Positions 1 to 11,409 of a stretch of 64,000 nucleotides of DNA are shown here, piece after piece; position 1 is the stretch's first letter; each line of letters opens with the position of its first letter. This stretch comes from Lamellibrachia satsuma. Lineage: Eukaryota > Annelida > Polychaeta > Sabellida > Siboglinidae. The notes below the pieces were generated by a model. It had not been told where the DNA came from. It made no database searches and saw only the letters and a list, made by a program, of their open reading frames with translations. Position numbers and translations under genes: made by a program. Location of the stretch: assembly GCA_033239005.1 (NCBI GenBank), contig BSQZ01000130.1, positions 307,501 to 371,500 of the forward strand, in the 5' to 3' direction.

Positions 1-274
1 ATCCGGGGTCCGCGTGAGAACGACGTAGACTATAGCTTAGTAATAACTGATTTTTACGTAATACTTATGTCGTAGGGATTTTGTATTAAATAGTTGCAAC
101 GGCGTAGAGATCACATGGACAGCAAATTTATTCTTTAACCAAGTAAATAACATGCTAACGTGATGCTATTAAGATAGGTTCCTTGTGTCATACATTCACA
201 CAGTTTGATGTTTAAAAATCAGGCCATATGATTGACTTCCGATAGAAATGCCGAATGAATGTATCAGACCTGGG

Positions 275-420
275 GCCGAAGTACTCGGTACTCGTGTACT
301 CGGGTACATTTTTGAAATACTCGTACTCGTACTCGTAGAAATTATGGTCATGTACTCCTACTCCTACTCATACTCCCACTCGTGTTCAAAGTACTCAGAT
401 TTTACGAGTACATCCAAGAA
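275..420. repeat. TACTCG-rich degenerate hexamer array (left copy)
   Basis: Runs of TACTCG, TACTCC and TACTCA make a degenerate hexamer repeat. The order (TACTCG)n, a short TAGAAAT-type spacer, then a second run is shared with the array near 2.76-2.82 kb, in the same orientation. The two may be flanking repeats of one decayed element or independent copies of one repeat family. Confidence 0.7.
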
Positions 421-429
421 TTTTTCAAT

Positions 430-1570
430 ATGATATTGTGAAAATTATTTAATTTCTTATCAAATCATTAAGAACTACAACAATTTCAAAAAGCATGGTA
501 GCAAATTGTATTACCTGCATATGAATCAAATAAAAAAGTGTGTATGTTCTTGCATGCATCTCAGCTGAGTTATATATATTTTTTTATACAGGATCATTAA
601 AAGCTCTATTGTTGTGTCAATTCTATTGCAATAACCATGATATTAATTGCAATGTAACAGCCCCTGATTCGTAATAGTTATTATTGTTACATTTAGTAGA
701 TGTGGCTTTATTTTTACTTAGTATTGATGAGTTTTCACAAATTCACAATGTGGATGAATTTTCTGCACATTGAATGCACTGAAGCTTCGCTTCAAGAGGC
801 GGCACCTTTTGTTTCTCTTACCAGTTAGAAACCACTAGTTCATATTAAAAATGTATACTAGGCCATAATCCTTGTATTGGTTTAATTAAGCCAGGAAGTC
901 CAGTAAGCCCATAATGAAAGGGTGATTTATCAGTTAGCCACAAAATGCCTTTGTTGCTCTCACAAGTGACAGTGCTAAGTACTGCTAGCTTATGAAGAAG
1001 TTTGGTGACTCAAGTCAGACAGCGTGCACCAGTATTGTCTGGTGCCAATTTGTAGTGTGGTTAAAGTACAAAGGGTGTATTGAGCAGGTGCTAATCCACA
1101 TTGACAGACATTGGCAGGTGCTAATCCACCCTCACAACAAACATTATTTGTGGACTTGTGGTCACTGCCAGCCACAATATGCCTAATAGTGTTCATTTAT
1201 TCATATATCATATATATTTAAATACCTCCTGCAGTTAAATAACAATAATGACATTCAACTGGCCAGCAAGGCAGCTTATACTATACCAAATTCATGTAAC
1301 AAAATATTAGCAGCATCCATCAAGTTAATTAGTCACCACAGCCAGATTAATGATAGCCATCTGGCATTACTACAGTGCAGTCCGCGAAATCTAGGTCAGG
1401 CATCCCGTGACGTCAGAACAGGCGGAAACTGCTGGGCATGCTGCGCGTTCAGCCGTATTGTGCGCCAATTTTTACATTCTTTTAATCCATCCATTGATAA
1501 CACAGCATCATATTTTTTTTTTATAAAATTCGGATAGTTTGGAACTATTACATATATTTAGCAAGTGCAG
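430..1570. other. AT-rich stretch without recognisable gene
   Basis: Short overlapping ORFs on both strands near 990-1196 mirror each other and show no known motif. A short tandem echo (CAGGTGCTAATCCAC, twice within 1086-1129) is the only local structure I see. Confidence 0.5.
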
Positions 1571-1572
1571 AC

Positions 1573-1830
1573 ATGGTAAATCATTGAGTAGTGTTTGGGT
1601 GCTACAATACGCCAAGTGAAACAGTAAGCCTACCCAAGTTTACAAGTGAAAGACATCGTCGACACATATGGGCCCGATTCCTCCGCAGAATCCGTGCACG
1701 TTGCGTTTAAAAGAATCTGTTTTCATATGCAGCAAGCATTTTTTTTAAAGTTCGACATGGGATACGCCAAGAGCCTGGTGTTGAATGAAATTGCAATTCC
1801 AACCATCTACCCCACTGTTAATACGGACGC
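1573..1830 (+). pseudogene. THAP-type zinc finger relic
   Basis: Read across two frames and one early stop, this resembles a THAP DNA-binding domain. There is a GC-x-NTP loop (FGCYNTPSE), then SLPKFTSE followed by an Arg/His/Trp stretch, and the domain-final pattern with AIPTIYPT (compare the AVPTIF-type end usual in THAP domains). The first Cys of the C2CH set and part of the core are lost to frame changes. THAP domains are DNA-binding modules of P-element-type transposases and of host regulators. No transposase catalytic region is visible downstream, so this is a fragment. The call rests on pattern recognition, not an alignment. Confidence 0.5.
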
Positions 1831-1991
1831 TAGTAGTACAGCCAGTACCAGCAGCACCCGTGGTGTCGCAGCCACCAGTTCAACGTGCCAGCGGTCCACA
1901 GTGAGAAAACTCGAAGTCCGGCTTATATTTATCATAACTGGTTTATAGCATGCTTATAAAATGCTAGCACTAAAGATAATTTACAGAGTAT

Positions 1992-2237
1992 TTAAATAGA
2001 CAAATTATCACTGCGAGATGTATGGCACGGCTTCTGCCTGTGCACCGTCGCCGTCGGACACAGCATGTTTATCCTCGACCCGCACAAACACAATCTCTGC
2101 CTCTGCCCTGGCTCATGCATGTAGGGTTGTGGGCCGGCTAGGGGCTCTGGGTCTGCATAACACTCCCCAATATCACTATCCACATCTTCTGAATACGAAA
2201 TAGTGTCATCATATGAAGAATCAGATGAATCCAACAT
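1992..2237 (-). pseudogene. Ser/Asp-rich ORF with PYMHEP motif, relic of a cysteine-containing domain
   Basis: The 81-codon frame starts with a Ser/Asp/Glu-rich segment (SSDSSYDDTISYSEDVDSD), then has GPQPYMHEP and a short Cys pair (LCLCG). A PYxFEP-type motif followed by a small Cys cluster is common in invertebrate proteins that travel with THAP-type and other transposon-associated genes. It lies convergent to the THAP relic 160 bp away, so the two may belong to one scrambled element. There is no intact domain, and the function is unknown. Confidence 0.3.
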
Positions 2238-2763
2238 TGTATTGCGATATGGGCGTTCCCGTCATGACGTCACGAATACCGTCCGCAATCGCTAAATGTC
2301 GCTACAAACTGGTACATTTTGTGTGCACAAAGCATGATCAAATAAGCTCTTTTACGGGGTGACCGAGGGAATAAAAACATTATTTGAATAGCAGTAAATT
2401 ATTTTTTGAGTATGGGCAACGCAGTTTGGGAATAAAACAATTTCATTTCGCGTACCCTTTAATGGTTATATTTCTTAATTTCTTTTCTCTTGTTATATTT
2501 TTGGTATGAAATGTATTTTGAAAAGTATTTTAAATTTAAATACATTTTAATCCATATTTGAATGCACACCCTGAGCATTTGAATGCGAATCGTACCTTTG
2601 AATGGAATGCAACCACCAATTTGGTCCTACACGTAAAGGTTTTTTTGATCAACTGTTATTGCATAGTCAGCTCTTCCTGAATTATATAAATGAATTCACA
2701 ATGTTTATGTTTAAAACATGTCATTATTACTATACGGAGTTGCTATAATATCGTACAAGATGT

Positions 2764-2822
2764 ACCGGTACTCGTACTCATACTCGTGGAAATGTACTCG
2801 TACTCGCACTCGTACTCATATC
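2764..2822. repeat. TACTCG-rich degenerate hexamer array (right copy)
   Basis: Second copy of the hexamer array seen at 275-420, same orientation, with a GTGGAAATG spacer where the left copy has GTAGAAATT. Confidence 0.65.
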
Positions 2823-2849
2823 ACTTGACTACCGGACATGTTTTTGTGT

Positions 2850-4297
2850 GGTCAACATCCTGCTAATGCCACCGAGCATGAATCGGCCACAGTCATCAAG
2901 CACTGAGAAACGACGCAGTGACTGTGCCACTTACTTTGCTGAAAACACACGAGGACTCAAAGTGCAGATACACGAGAAGCTGCTCAGTGAGGAAGGATTT
3001 TCTGATACGTCGTCGTTGGTGACAACCAACCAGTATCATACCAACTAAATCGACTACTACCTACGATTGACGAAGAACTGCGGAACATCATCAAACTGTG
3101 TCCCTCAAAGATTTGCAGTCTGGATGCCTGCCCAACCGAACTCCTGAAGAGAAAACTGCATATCCACTTTCTCTATTTGGTGGCCATATTAAATACCTAC
3201 TTCGAACAAGGAATATTCCCTAACACGCTGAGAACTGCAGTTGAGAAACCACTTCCAAAAAATGACACGATCAATAAAGATCTGCTAAAAAAAACTACAG
3301 ACCAGTCTCCAACATAGTGTTCATCGGCAAAGTGTTAGAGAAAGTTGCAGTCCACCTAAGTATGAATGAACTGCACGAGGAATACCAGTCTGCATACAAG
3401 ACGCTGCACATTACCGAGACCGCCATGTTGTGAGTAAAGCATAACACCGTAGAAGCCCTTGACAAGAACCATGCCATGCTGTTTGTAATGTTAGATTTAA
3501 CAGCAGCATTCGACACTATTGATCATTCACACTTGTTGACACTTCTGCAAGATGAATATGGTATGAGTGAAACGGCACTAGCTTGGTTGCGGACGTACAT
3601 GGAAGACCGTACCTATCGTGTCCATATTGACGCAACGACATCGGTCCTTCAGCCATTTATTTTTACTTTCTACACGACACCAATGCAGCGCATATTCAGA
3701 AAACATGAAATACACTACCACAAATATGCGGATGATATTCAACTACATGCACATCCTACAATCCAGTTGTGCCGGGCGATCAGGCGGAAACAGTGAGGCG
3801 ACTCACAGGCTGCATTAGGGAAGCCAGACGGTGGATGACTCTTCGCATGTTGAAGCTGAATGATGAAAAAACTGAGACATCAAAACATAATCTCATGTCA
3901 TATGGAGTTCCACAACCATTGCTAGCATAATTTCACCAGTAGACCGTATACGAAACTTGGGAGATCATATGGATCAACATCTGACAATGACACATCATGA
4001 GAAAGCTGTGTGTGCTGCTTGCAACTATCATCTATACAGACTATCATCAATACGTCACTATGTTACAACAGAAGCCACCAAAAATGCTGTCAACGCACTT
4101 GTGACCTGTCGCCTAGATTACTGTAATTCGCTCTTGGCTAACCTTCCGGCATCACATATATTTCGACTGCAACGAGTATGGAACAATGCCGCTAGACTAA
4201 TTACGCGCACCAGTAGGCACGACCACATAATAGCAGTCTTGATGGGCTTACACTTGCTGCCGGTAGCAAATCGAATACATTCCAAGATGCTAGTGTC

Positions 4298-4298
<1 letters not shown>
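2850..4298 (+). mobile_element. Non-LTR retrotransposon relic (RT domain, CR1/L2-like)
   Basis: Pieces of one reverse transcriptase ORF are spread over three frames. Near 3290 a NYRPVSN motif opens the fingers. LDLTAAFDTIDHS (about 3490) carries the first catalytic Asp. YADDIQLHAHP (about 3727) is the catalytic YADD box. The C-terminal region RLDYCNSLLANLP and WNNAARLIT lies at 4110-4200. The usual GVPQGS box is replaced by a short unrelated stretch, which suggests a small deletion. The ORF is cut off abruptly by the (TA)n array at 4303. There are many stops and frameshifts, so it is dead. Confidence 0.85.

Positions 4299-4302
<4 letters not shown>

Positions 4303-4387
<85 letters not shown>
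4303..4387. repeat. (TA)n microsatellite
   Basis: Essentially uninterrupted TA dinucleotides, about 42 units. The array abuts the LINE relic exactly where its C-terminal coding region stops. Confidence 0.98.
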
Positions 4388-4390
<3 letters not shown>

Positions 4391-4752
4391 ATATTGATGT
4401 GGACGCGCGTGCCTATGTGCATACGGCTATCTATGCGCATGACAGTAACCAGACGATATGTTCCGCGATATGTCCTTTATTACATTGACATTTCCCTCAA
4501 TCTGTCATCTTAACTTCGTATTTCTTTCTTTCTGTCGTCCTTTCGTCGCCCTTCTAACATTAATCCTGCCCATTCTGATAGTATCTCTTCTAGCACTCTA
4601 TGTTGCCTACAGCTCTCTACCACATCCCCCATTGCTTTCCCCATATCCACTTCCTTTCTTACTTAACAAGATTGCCATCTCGAACAACAAGTTCCAGATA
4701 GCAAGTGGACAAGGAAGCCATTGGCTTATCGAGAGTCCAACAATTTTCTCAT

Positions 4753-7535
4753 CTATGTGTAGCCCGCCCTTATCAGATATCTGTCAATTCTATTTTTAAA
4801 CATATTCACACTACTAGCATTAACACAATCATTTGGCAGTTTGTTCCATTCATTTATCACCCTCTGTGAGAAAGAGTACTTTCTCATGTCCAACCTACAC
4901 TGTTCCTTAACTAATGCTGCTTTGTGTCCTCTGGTTCTACTGCCTTCTTTAAGTTTGAAGAACATATTCCTATCAACATCCTCATAACCGTTCACTATTT
5001 TAAACACTTCTATTTGGTCTCCTCTTAGTCTCCTGGTCTCTAGTGTTGTCAAACCACATTGTAATAAGCGACTTTCGTAACTAAGGTCTCTTAATTCTGG
5101 AATCATCTTAGTTGCTCTTCGTTGTATTCTTTCTAGTTTATCTATGTCTTTTTTACGATATGGCCTCCATGCTTGAATACAATATTCCAAATGTGGTCTA
5201 ACTATTGCTTTGTACAGGGGTACAATTAGATGTTTCTCCTTATACGTGATAGTTCTCCTAATTAGGCCTAGAATTTGATTTCCTTTCGAAGCAGCAATCC
5301 CACATTGCTCTGAAACTTTCATGTCAGCATTAAATGTTACTCCTACATCCTTTTCTTGTGTGGTTCTACCTAGTACAGCATCCCCCATTTTATATTCCTC
5401 ATCCATATTTCCATGTCCTATGTGTATACATTTACACTTCCCAAAATTGAATAACATTTGCCATTTTTCTGACCATTTAACTATTTTTTCTAGATCATCC
5501 TGTAAACTTTGTTTATCTGTATCATTGGTAACCTTTCTGAATACTTTTGTGTCATCTGCAAATTTGAGTACTTTGCTAGATATGTCATCCTCCAAATCAT
5601 TTATATATATTAAAAACAGTATAGGGCCTAACACTGATCCCTGTGGTACCCCACTCAAAACAGATTTCCAGTTTGAAATCTTACCATCTACTATTACTCT
5701 CTGTCTTCTGTGTGTAAGCCACTTTTCTATCCAGTTGATTACATCATTGCCTATACCATGGGCTTTTAGTTTAAGTAACAATCTTTGATGTGGCACTTTA
5801 TCGAAAGCTTTCTGAAAATCTAAGTAGACAACATCCACTGGTGACCCGTGATCTACCCACTTTGTAATTTTTTTCTAAAAACATAAGAGATTAGTTAGAC
5901 ATGACCTTGCTTTTAGGAATCCATGTTGAGATGTATTTATTAATTTATGTTTTATGAGAAATTCCACCATGTGGTCTCTAATTAATGTTTCAAGTAATTT
6001 ACATACAACTGATGTTAAACTCACTGGTCTGTAATTTTCTGGATTCTTCCTCGATCCCTTCTTAAACAGCGGCGTAATGTTTGCTTCTTTCCATTCTGAA
6101 GGAACTATTCCTTCTTCTAGTGACAAGTTAAATAAGTTTGCAAGTGGTGTACTAATTTGATCAACAATTTCCTTTAGCAGTTTTGGTGGTATCCCATCAA
6201 CTCCAGGTGATTTATTATCTTTCATCATCTTAATTTTCTTTGCTATTATTTCAGGAGTTACAAATAACTGCCCTAAATGTTCTGATGTATTGCCCTCAAA
6301 TTTAGTCAATGGAACTGGAAGTGAGCTGATATCTTCTGTGGTAAAAACTGAGCTGAAATACTCATTCAGGACCTCTGCCATTTGGAACCCATCTGAAATT
6401 ATGTTTTCACTGTTGCTTTCCAGTGGTCTGACCTTATCTCGAACTTTCTGTTTACTCCTTACATAAGCATAGAAACTCTTGCTGTCATTTTTTATATTAC
6501 CTGCCAATTTTTGTTCAAAGGTTATTTTAGATTTTCTAATTTCAGTAGTAGCTAGGTTAAGTGCCTCTTTGTAGTTGGTGTAGTCTTCTACATTTCCAGT
6601 GTGTTTATAGACCTTCCACAGCATCTGTTTGTGAGCAATTTTTCTAATAGCTTCTTTTGACAGGTGTTTTTCCTGGATCTTTTCCCTTGTTTTCTTAATG
6701 GAATAAATTTCTCAATAATGCCCTCAATCTCATATTTTAAACAAGTCCAGCATTCTGTTGCTGTCTTGTTCTTCAGCAAATTATTCCAATCTATATTTGC
6801 TAGATATGTTCTCATCACTTTATATCTGCCTTTGTTGAAATTCCTCCTCCATTGTTTTTTATATGTATTCCTGTTTTTACTTTTATATTAAAATGGATTT
6901 GGTTATGGTCACTTGAACCCAAAGGTTCGTGTACTTTAACATTGTCAACTAATTCATTTTGAGAAGACAAAATTAAATCTAACACATTCCCACCTCTGGT
7001 TGGTTCCAAGACATGTTGAGTAAGGAAACAATCCTGTGTTAGAAGTAGAAACTGATGGTCGTCACCTCCAGCACTCTCTAATGATTCCCATTGTACATGG
7101 CCATGGTTAAAATCACCCATTATAACACATTCTCCCTTGCTCACCTCCCTTATCGCCTTTTGTAATTTTACATCTTCCTCTTGTCCTATGTTAGGACTAC
7201 GATAAACTACTCCTATTGTTAATGTTGAGTTCCTGGTAACTATGTTACACCAAATTGCTTCCACACTATCTGCTTCATTTTTCAGTGTAATTTCATATGC
7301 TTGGATAGATTCTTTAATATACAAAATTACTCCACCTCCCCTTCTTTCTCGTCTATCCTTCCTAAACATTACATAGCCTGTCAGTGCTAACTCAGCATCT
7401 ACTATATCTTCATTTGCCCATGATTCTGTGATGCCTATTACATGAGGATCAATATCTGCTACCATAATGTCTAACTCACTTTTTTTATTTACTATGCTCC
7501 TGGCATTTAAGCATACACATTTAAGTTCATTGTCT
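4753..7535 (-). pseudogene. CR1-type ORF2: AP endonuclease plus reverse transcriptase
   Basis: The frame opens with CVCLNARSIVNKKSELD (about 7520). It continues through the endonuclease core, with ITESWA, the GVVYRSPN turn, MGDFNHG and the SSDHNQI His box. The linker and RT follow: NYRPVSLTSVVCKLLET, LDFQKAFDKVPH, SGVPQGSVLGP, KFADDTKVF (catalytic Asp pair), YLGV-type CDVGVTFNADMKV and the C-terminal HLEYCIQAWRPY region, ending at 4753. I see frameshifts near 6817 and 6610 and one in-frame TAG near 5873. The rest is open, so all catalytic residues are still readable. ORF2 nicks target DNA and copies the element RNA at the nick. This copy cannot make one continuous protein. Confidence 0.9.
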
Positions 7536-7629
7536 TAAATTATTGGTGAACATTTCTTTGGATGTGTATTTGTAGTAGTACTCCTTTGAGTTTTCTCTGT
7601 AAGTTCCCCCTGCGCATCTAGTTTAAATA

Positions 7630-8502
7630 ATCTATGGTACCTGTGCCCTCGTCGACAACTCTGACAAACTCACACGCAAGAACTGCAGCGCCCTTCCCTG
7701 TCAGATGAAGTCCCTCTCTCATGAAAAAGTCACCTCTTCCCACAAAGTTTAACTACATGTCTACGAAGCCTACTCCCTCCTCCATACATACCTTCTGTAC
7801 CTGTGTGTTGATCGCCATCCTTCTACAGTTCCTATATTCCTCACCCCTGCCTCCCATTATTGGTAATATCCCCGACAATACGATCTGCCCAACTCGTGCC
7901 TCTCTAAGTGTCTTGATCAACCTCCTGTACTTACCAATGATGGCTGACGTTCCCTCCTTATCTGCATTGTTTGTTCCCACATGCACGAGAACAGCACCTC
8001 CCGTGCCACCACCCATGACCTGTCCTGTCTTCTCTGCTATATCCTCTACTTTTGCCCCTGGTAGGCATACTGTTATGTCATCTCCTCTATTTACAATTTT
8101 ATCCACTTTCCTAATGATGGAATCCCCCATAAATACCCGGGCTTTCCTCGCTTTCCCCTGTGATACTACATCAGCAAAGCTCCTTTCCTGTTGCACACTA
8201 CTAGTATGCCCACTTTCTCTCCTATCATCAACCTTTACCGTCTTACCACCTGGCAATCCCTCTCCACTCACCCGCTTACCTCTCTTTTGTTGCATTCTTT
8301 GCCTTCTGTCATCTTTCTTCTTCTTACCAGCTTTCTCCCTCACATTGCCACTGCTCTCCTTGGTCTCACCACCTCTGCTCTCCTCGGTCTCACCACCTCT
8401 GCTCTCCTCGGTCTTACCACCTCTGCTCTCCTCGGTCTCACCACCTCTGCTCTCCTTGGTCTCACCACCTCTGCTCTCGTCATTCTCACCACCTCTGTTC
8501 AC
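7630..8502 (-). pseudogene. CR1-type ORF1 with GDSL/SGNH esterase domain and acidic GGETEES repeats
   Basis: From the Met at 8502 there are six or so tandem copies of an 8-residue unit (GGETEESR-like), a basic linker (KAGKKKKDDRR) and then an SGNH-hydrolase domain. Block I reads RVFMGDSIIRKVD with the catalytic Ser. VLVHVGTNNADKE is the GTNN block. LSGILPIMGGRGEEYRNC is the following conserved block. The Met-started frame stops at 7753, but the same frame continues past that TAG with a REGLHLTGKGAAVLA motif. That motif carries the catalytic His, so the stop is a recent lesion inside the domain. Esterase ORF1 proteins are known in CR1 and related LINEs and are thought to act in RNP or membrane association. 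The acidic octapeptide array before the domain is not something I know from the family. Confidence 0.85.
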
Positions 8503-8527
8503 TTCTGTCTCACCCTACTTGATCTCT

Positions 8528-8660
8528 TCTAACCATATCCCTCTGTTTTGTGTTCCCTAGCCATTGTTTTATTTTCTTGTCTCCATCTCCGTTGCATTTT
8601 ACCTTACTTCTCTCTCCCCTCTGGCTCTGGCCTATTCCCATGGCCCTCCCTTGTTACCTT
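8528..8660 (-). other. CR1 5' leader segment repeated at 16.3 kb
   Basis: Plus-strand CTAACCATATCC, CTGTTTT, TTCCCT, CTTGTCTCC, TCTCCGTTGCAT and CTTCTCTCTCCC occur in the same order at 8529-8655 and 16297-16415. It is the leader of the element upstream of ORF1. Confidence 0.7.
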
Positions 8661-8670
8661 TTCCCTTTCA

Positions 8671-9470
8671 CTATCTCTCCCTTCGTGCATTTTCTGTTTT
8701 CCCCCATCTTCGTACAACAATTTGTGTCAGTGTTGCCATCGCTTCTTCAGAGTCCACTGTTAAATAATCCACCAAGTCGAGCAGGCTTTGACGGACAGAC
8801 ACACCCATTTCCAAGTGATGTACGACGTAGAAGGGGACTGGTTTGTCTACGTCGCCTATCTCGCCGGCCGATACAAACTGTGCCAGTAACGTTTTATCCA
8901 CCGCAGATGTGGCAACATCCGTATTGCCTCCTCGGTCCAGCCTTCATGTTCAGCATCTGTCATCTTGCTGTTCCCGTCGCCTAGCAGTTTCTCCAATACT
9001 GTTGTCAGCGTCATTCATCTCAGGAAGAGGGAAGTCATATTAACTGACCCATCCGTACGCTGTGCTTCGGCGTGTTCCGTATTGTCACGATTCAACGTCA
9101 CCAACAGGTCTTTATCTTACGTTTTCTTTACGAACACATTATTCTCGTCCGGCGTCCATTCTGTGTTGTTATCACGTCCTGCTACACAGCTGTGTATAGC
9201 AAATGGTGCCTGTCGTACGAACTCCGATCGAATGTGTCGCAGCTCCACAGCCATGACAGTCTCTGATGTCTCGAAGTCTATGAACGTGACTGTCGCAGTG
9301 TCATCTTCCAGCGTATCTATCAACGCACGATACCACTGTTTGTCGGTGATACTAGACAAAGAACATTTTCAACTTCGTTTTGGGTCAAAGGCCACGAGTT
9401 TGACAGAGACAGGCCTGCTATATATAGCTGCGAATGATGTCATCCGCTCTGCCAAGTAGCACTGAATAGC
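8671..9470 (-). pseudogene. Tudor-domain (TDRD-like) pseudogene
   Basis: One frame from about 9470 down to 9121 reads as a single Tudor domain. A beta-strand segment (SVKLVAFDPKRS) leads to KQWYRALIDTLEDD, TVTFIDFETSETV, LRHIRSEF and PFAIHSCVAG. This is the order WYRA, FIDFxxxE, LRxI, EF, PxxxxxC typical of extended Tudor domains of TDRD proteins, which bind methyl-arginine on piRNA-pathway partners. It carries in-frame stops near 9370 and 9120. Alternatively, AG at 9352-9353 and GT at 9119-9120 would bound a clean 231-nt phase 2-2 exon, so a living exon cannot be excluded. A second open frame (8671-8901) follows without a recognisable domain. The CR1 leader starts just downstream. Confidence 0.6.
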
Positions 9471-9574
9471 CAAACGATTCCACTCTACCAAAACGGCACT
9501 TCTCAAGTATATATCTCATATATATGTCATCAGTATATAGTTGGCAACATGGACAATAGGAAAGTCCAGTCCTC

Positions 9575-10760
9575 ACTTTAATATATCTCACAGCTGCTTT
9601 CGATACAACTGATCATGTAATCCTTTTACAACGCCTTCCTATACATTTTTGGTTATTTCTGACACAGTTCTTCGGTGGTTCAAATCATATTTTCCACACA
9701 GACAACAAAGCATTAACATATCTGGCACACTATCTTGCCCACAACATATTCTATTCGGCGTCCCGCAAGAATCCGATCTTTTTCCTGTTATGTTTAGCTT
9801 ATATACTACAACTCTTAGTCAAGTCATCACTAATCATAATCTCGGTCATCACCTGTATGCTGATGACACCCAGGTTTACATATCACTTTCACAATCAAAT
9901 GCACAAGAATCTGTTTAGATTTGAAGTAATTGTCTTACTGATATATTGTTTTGGATGGAATCAAGTAAGCTAAAGCAAATAAAACAAACCTTATTATTAT
10001 TAATGGCACTGGGCAACAACGAAATAGGGTCATCGGCCATTTTCCAGTAAAACTGCTTGGCAGTGATACATTCCCATCAGATACTGTTCGTAATCTAGGT
10101 GTTTTCTTTGACTGTGACTTCAACTTTCGCCAGTATATTTCCGTCGAATTTGGCGTCACATGTCTATATCTACTGCTAAAACAATATCAACATCACTAAT
10201 CAGTAGCCGCCTTGACTATTGTAATTCACTACTAAATAACATTGCTAATAGAGATTAGGCTAAACTCCAACGAGTACACAATTGTCTGGCACGTGGGCGC
10301 CTCGGTCTTCACCATCACTACCACTACTTAAACAGTTACACTGGCTTCCTGTTACTTATCGAATTAATTTTAAGCTGTCCACTCTTACATGTCGTGCTCT
10401 ATCTACATAACAACCACACTCCTGCATCTTTAAAATTTCCGTAGGCAGCTCAGATTATCAATTTCACACCAACTGATTTACCTAAAACAAAACGTAACTT
10501 GGGTAAACGTCTATGTCGCTGCGCCTAGGGTCTGGAATGAAATGCCCATCACTTTGAAAACATCCGAAACTATAGCTATCTTCCGAACAAAAAATACATA
10601 TTTATTATTATTAAATTATATTTCCACCATAAATATTTCTGGTAATAACTTTTGTGCGTCCCTGTTAAGAATTATGCTTAATGATTCTGCTTTGTTGCGC
10701 CTCTGATCTCCTTATATATAGGCGCTATGTAAGTTAATTATTAGTATTATTATTTCTTGC
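9575..10760 (+). mobile_element. Non-LTR retrotransposon relic with (ATT)n tail, L2/CR1-like
   Basis: RT motifs appear in shifting frames: TLSCPQHILFGVPQESDLFP (GVPQG box, degenerate), LYADDTQVYISL (catalytic box, about 9857), NLGVFFDCDF, then the C-terminal APRVWNEMP box near 10530. It ends in GCGCTATGTAAGTTAATTATTAGTATTATTATT, a typical L2-type 3' hairpin-plus-simple-repeat end. Stops and frameshifts are frequent. Confidence 0.85.
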
Positions 10761-11103
10761 GATTTGCGGCATGTTGTCAACACGAATGTTGTCAACACGA
10801 ATGTTGTCAACACGAATGCGGTTCCTTAATAATTCATCTTCATCATTATCATCAAACCGCATAATGTTTGCTCCTTCGTGGTGCTTTTGTTTCTTCTCAT
10901 ATTCTTGAATTATGCATTTTCCCCTCCATCGTCCGCATATTTTCTTCCTCCGTCTGTTGTATCCTTTCTCTGAACATCTTCTCTTTGCCATCGATTAATG
11001 CGCTTCTCGCTAGTGTAAGGTTATCCAGGCTGAGTCGTCTTGTTTCCAGTAATTCATACCAAGTGATGCATGAAAAAGTTGGCGATATGTCAGCTACCTC
11101 CAT
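10734..11103 (-). other. Two overlapping short charged ORFs, unrecognised
   Basis: 10897-11103 (68 codons) is helical and charged (KEKMFRERIQQTEEENMRTM), suggesting a coiled coil. In another frame, 10734-10991 continues with QEYEKKQKHHEGANIMRF and an acidic DDNDEDELL stretch. The two could be one protein fragment broken by a frameshift near 10910. I recognise no family, and this could equally be chance. Confidence 0.25.
10770..10815. repeat. 15-bp tandem repeat, three copies
   Basis: GTTGTCAACACGAAT is repeated three times without a mismatch, directly after the LINE tail. On the minus strand it would encode IRVDN three times inside a short ORF. Confidence 0.9.
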
Positions 11104-11409
11104 TTTTTCCTTCTTTGAGTTGTCAACAACAGCTACAATAATACTTTATTTTCCCACGGAGAGAAAGTTCTGTGCAAAGTTCATAACATAAAATACACAA
11201 TTACAAGCAGTTTCTAAAACATAATAATGATAAACCTAATTGTGGTCGTCGCATCACAAATAAAATAGAACCATAGTGGAATGTAGTAAATAACAACGTA
11301 TAAACACTGCTAAAGAACACGCACACACATGCATTCGCGCCCGCATACAACCTTATAATAAGTATCAGCAGTATAGCTACAAGCACAGAAGACTGGTTCA
11401 GAAGCAGCG

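Larger units (their letters stand above)
4460..8670 (-). mobile_element. CR1-type LINE, near full length
   Basis: Two ORFs in the standard order on the minus strand. ORF1 (8502 to about 7630) has an esterase domain and ORF2 (about 7535 to 4753) has endonuclease and reverse transcriptase. About 290 bp of 3' untranslated sequence follows ORF2. Upstream of ORF1 is a C/T-rich (plus-strand) leader that is partly repeated at 16297-16415, as expected for a multicopy family. Damage is light: a handful of frameshifts and single stops. It is probably the youngest LINE in the window. Confidence 0.9.

Noticed and set aside
7721..8560. 279-codon plus-strand ORF rich in Ser/Pro/Leu
   Set aside because: It is the antisense shadow of the CR1 esterase ORF1. 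All motifs are on the minus strand.
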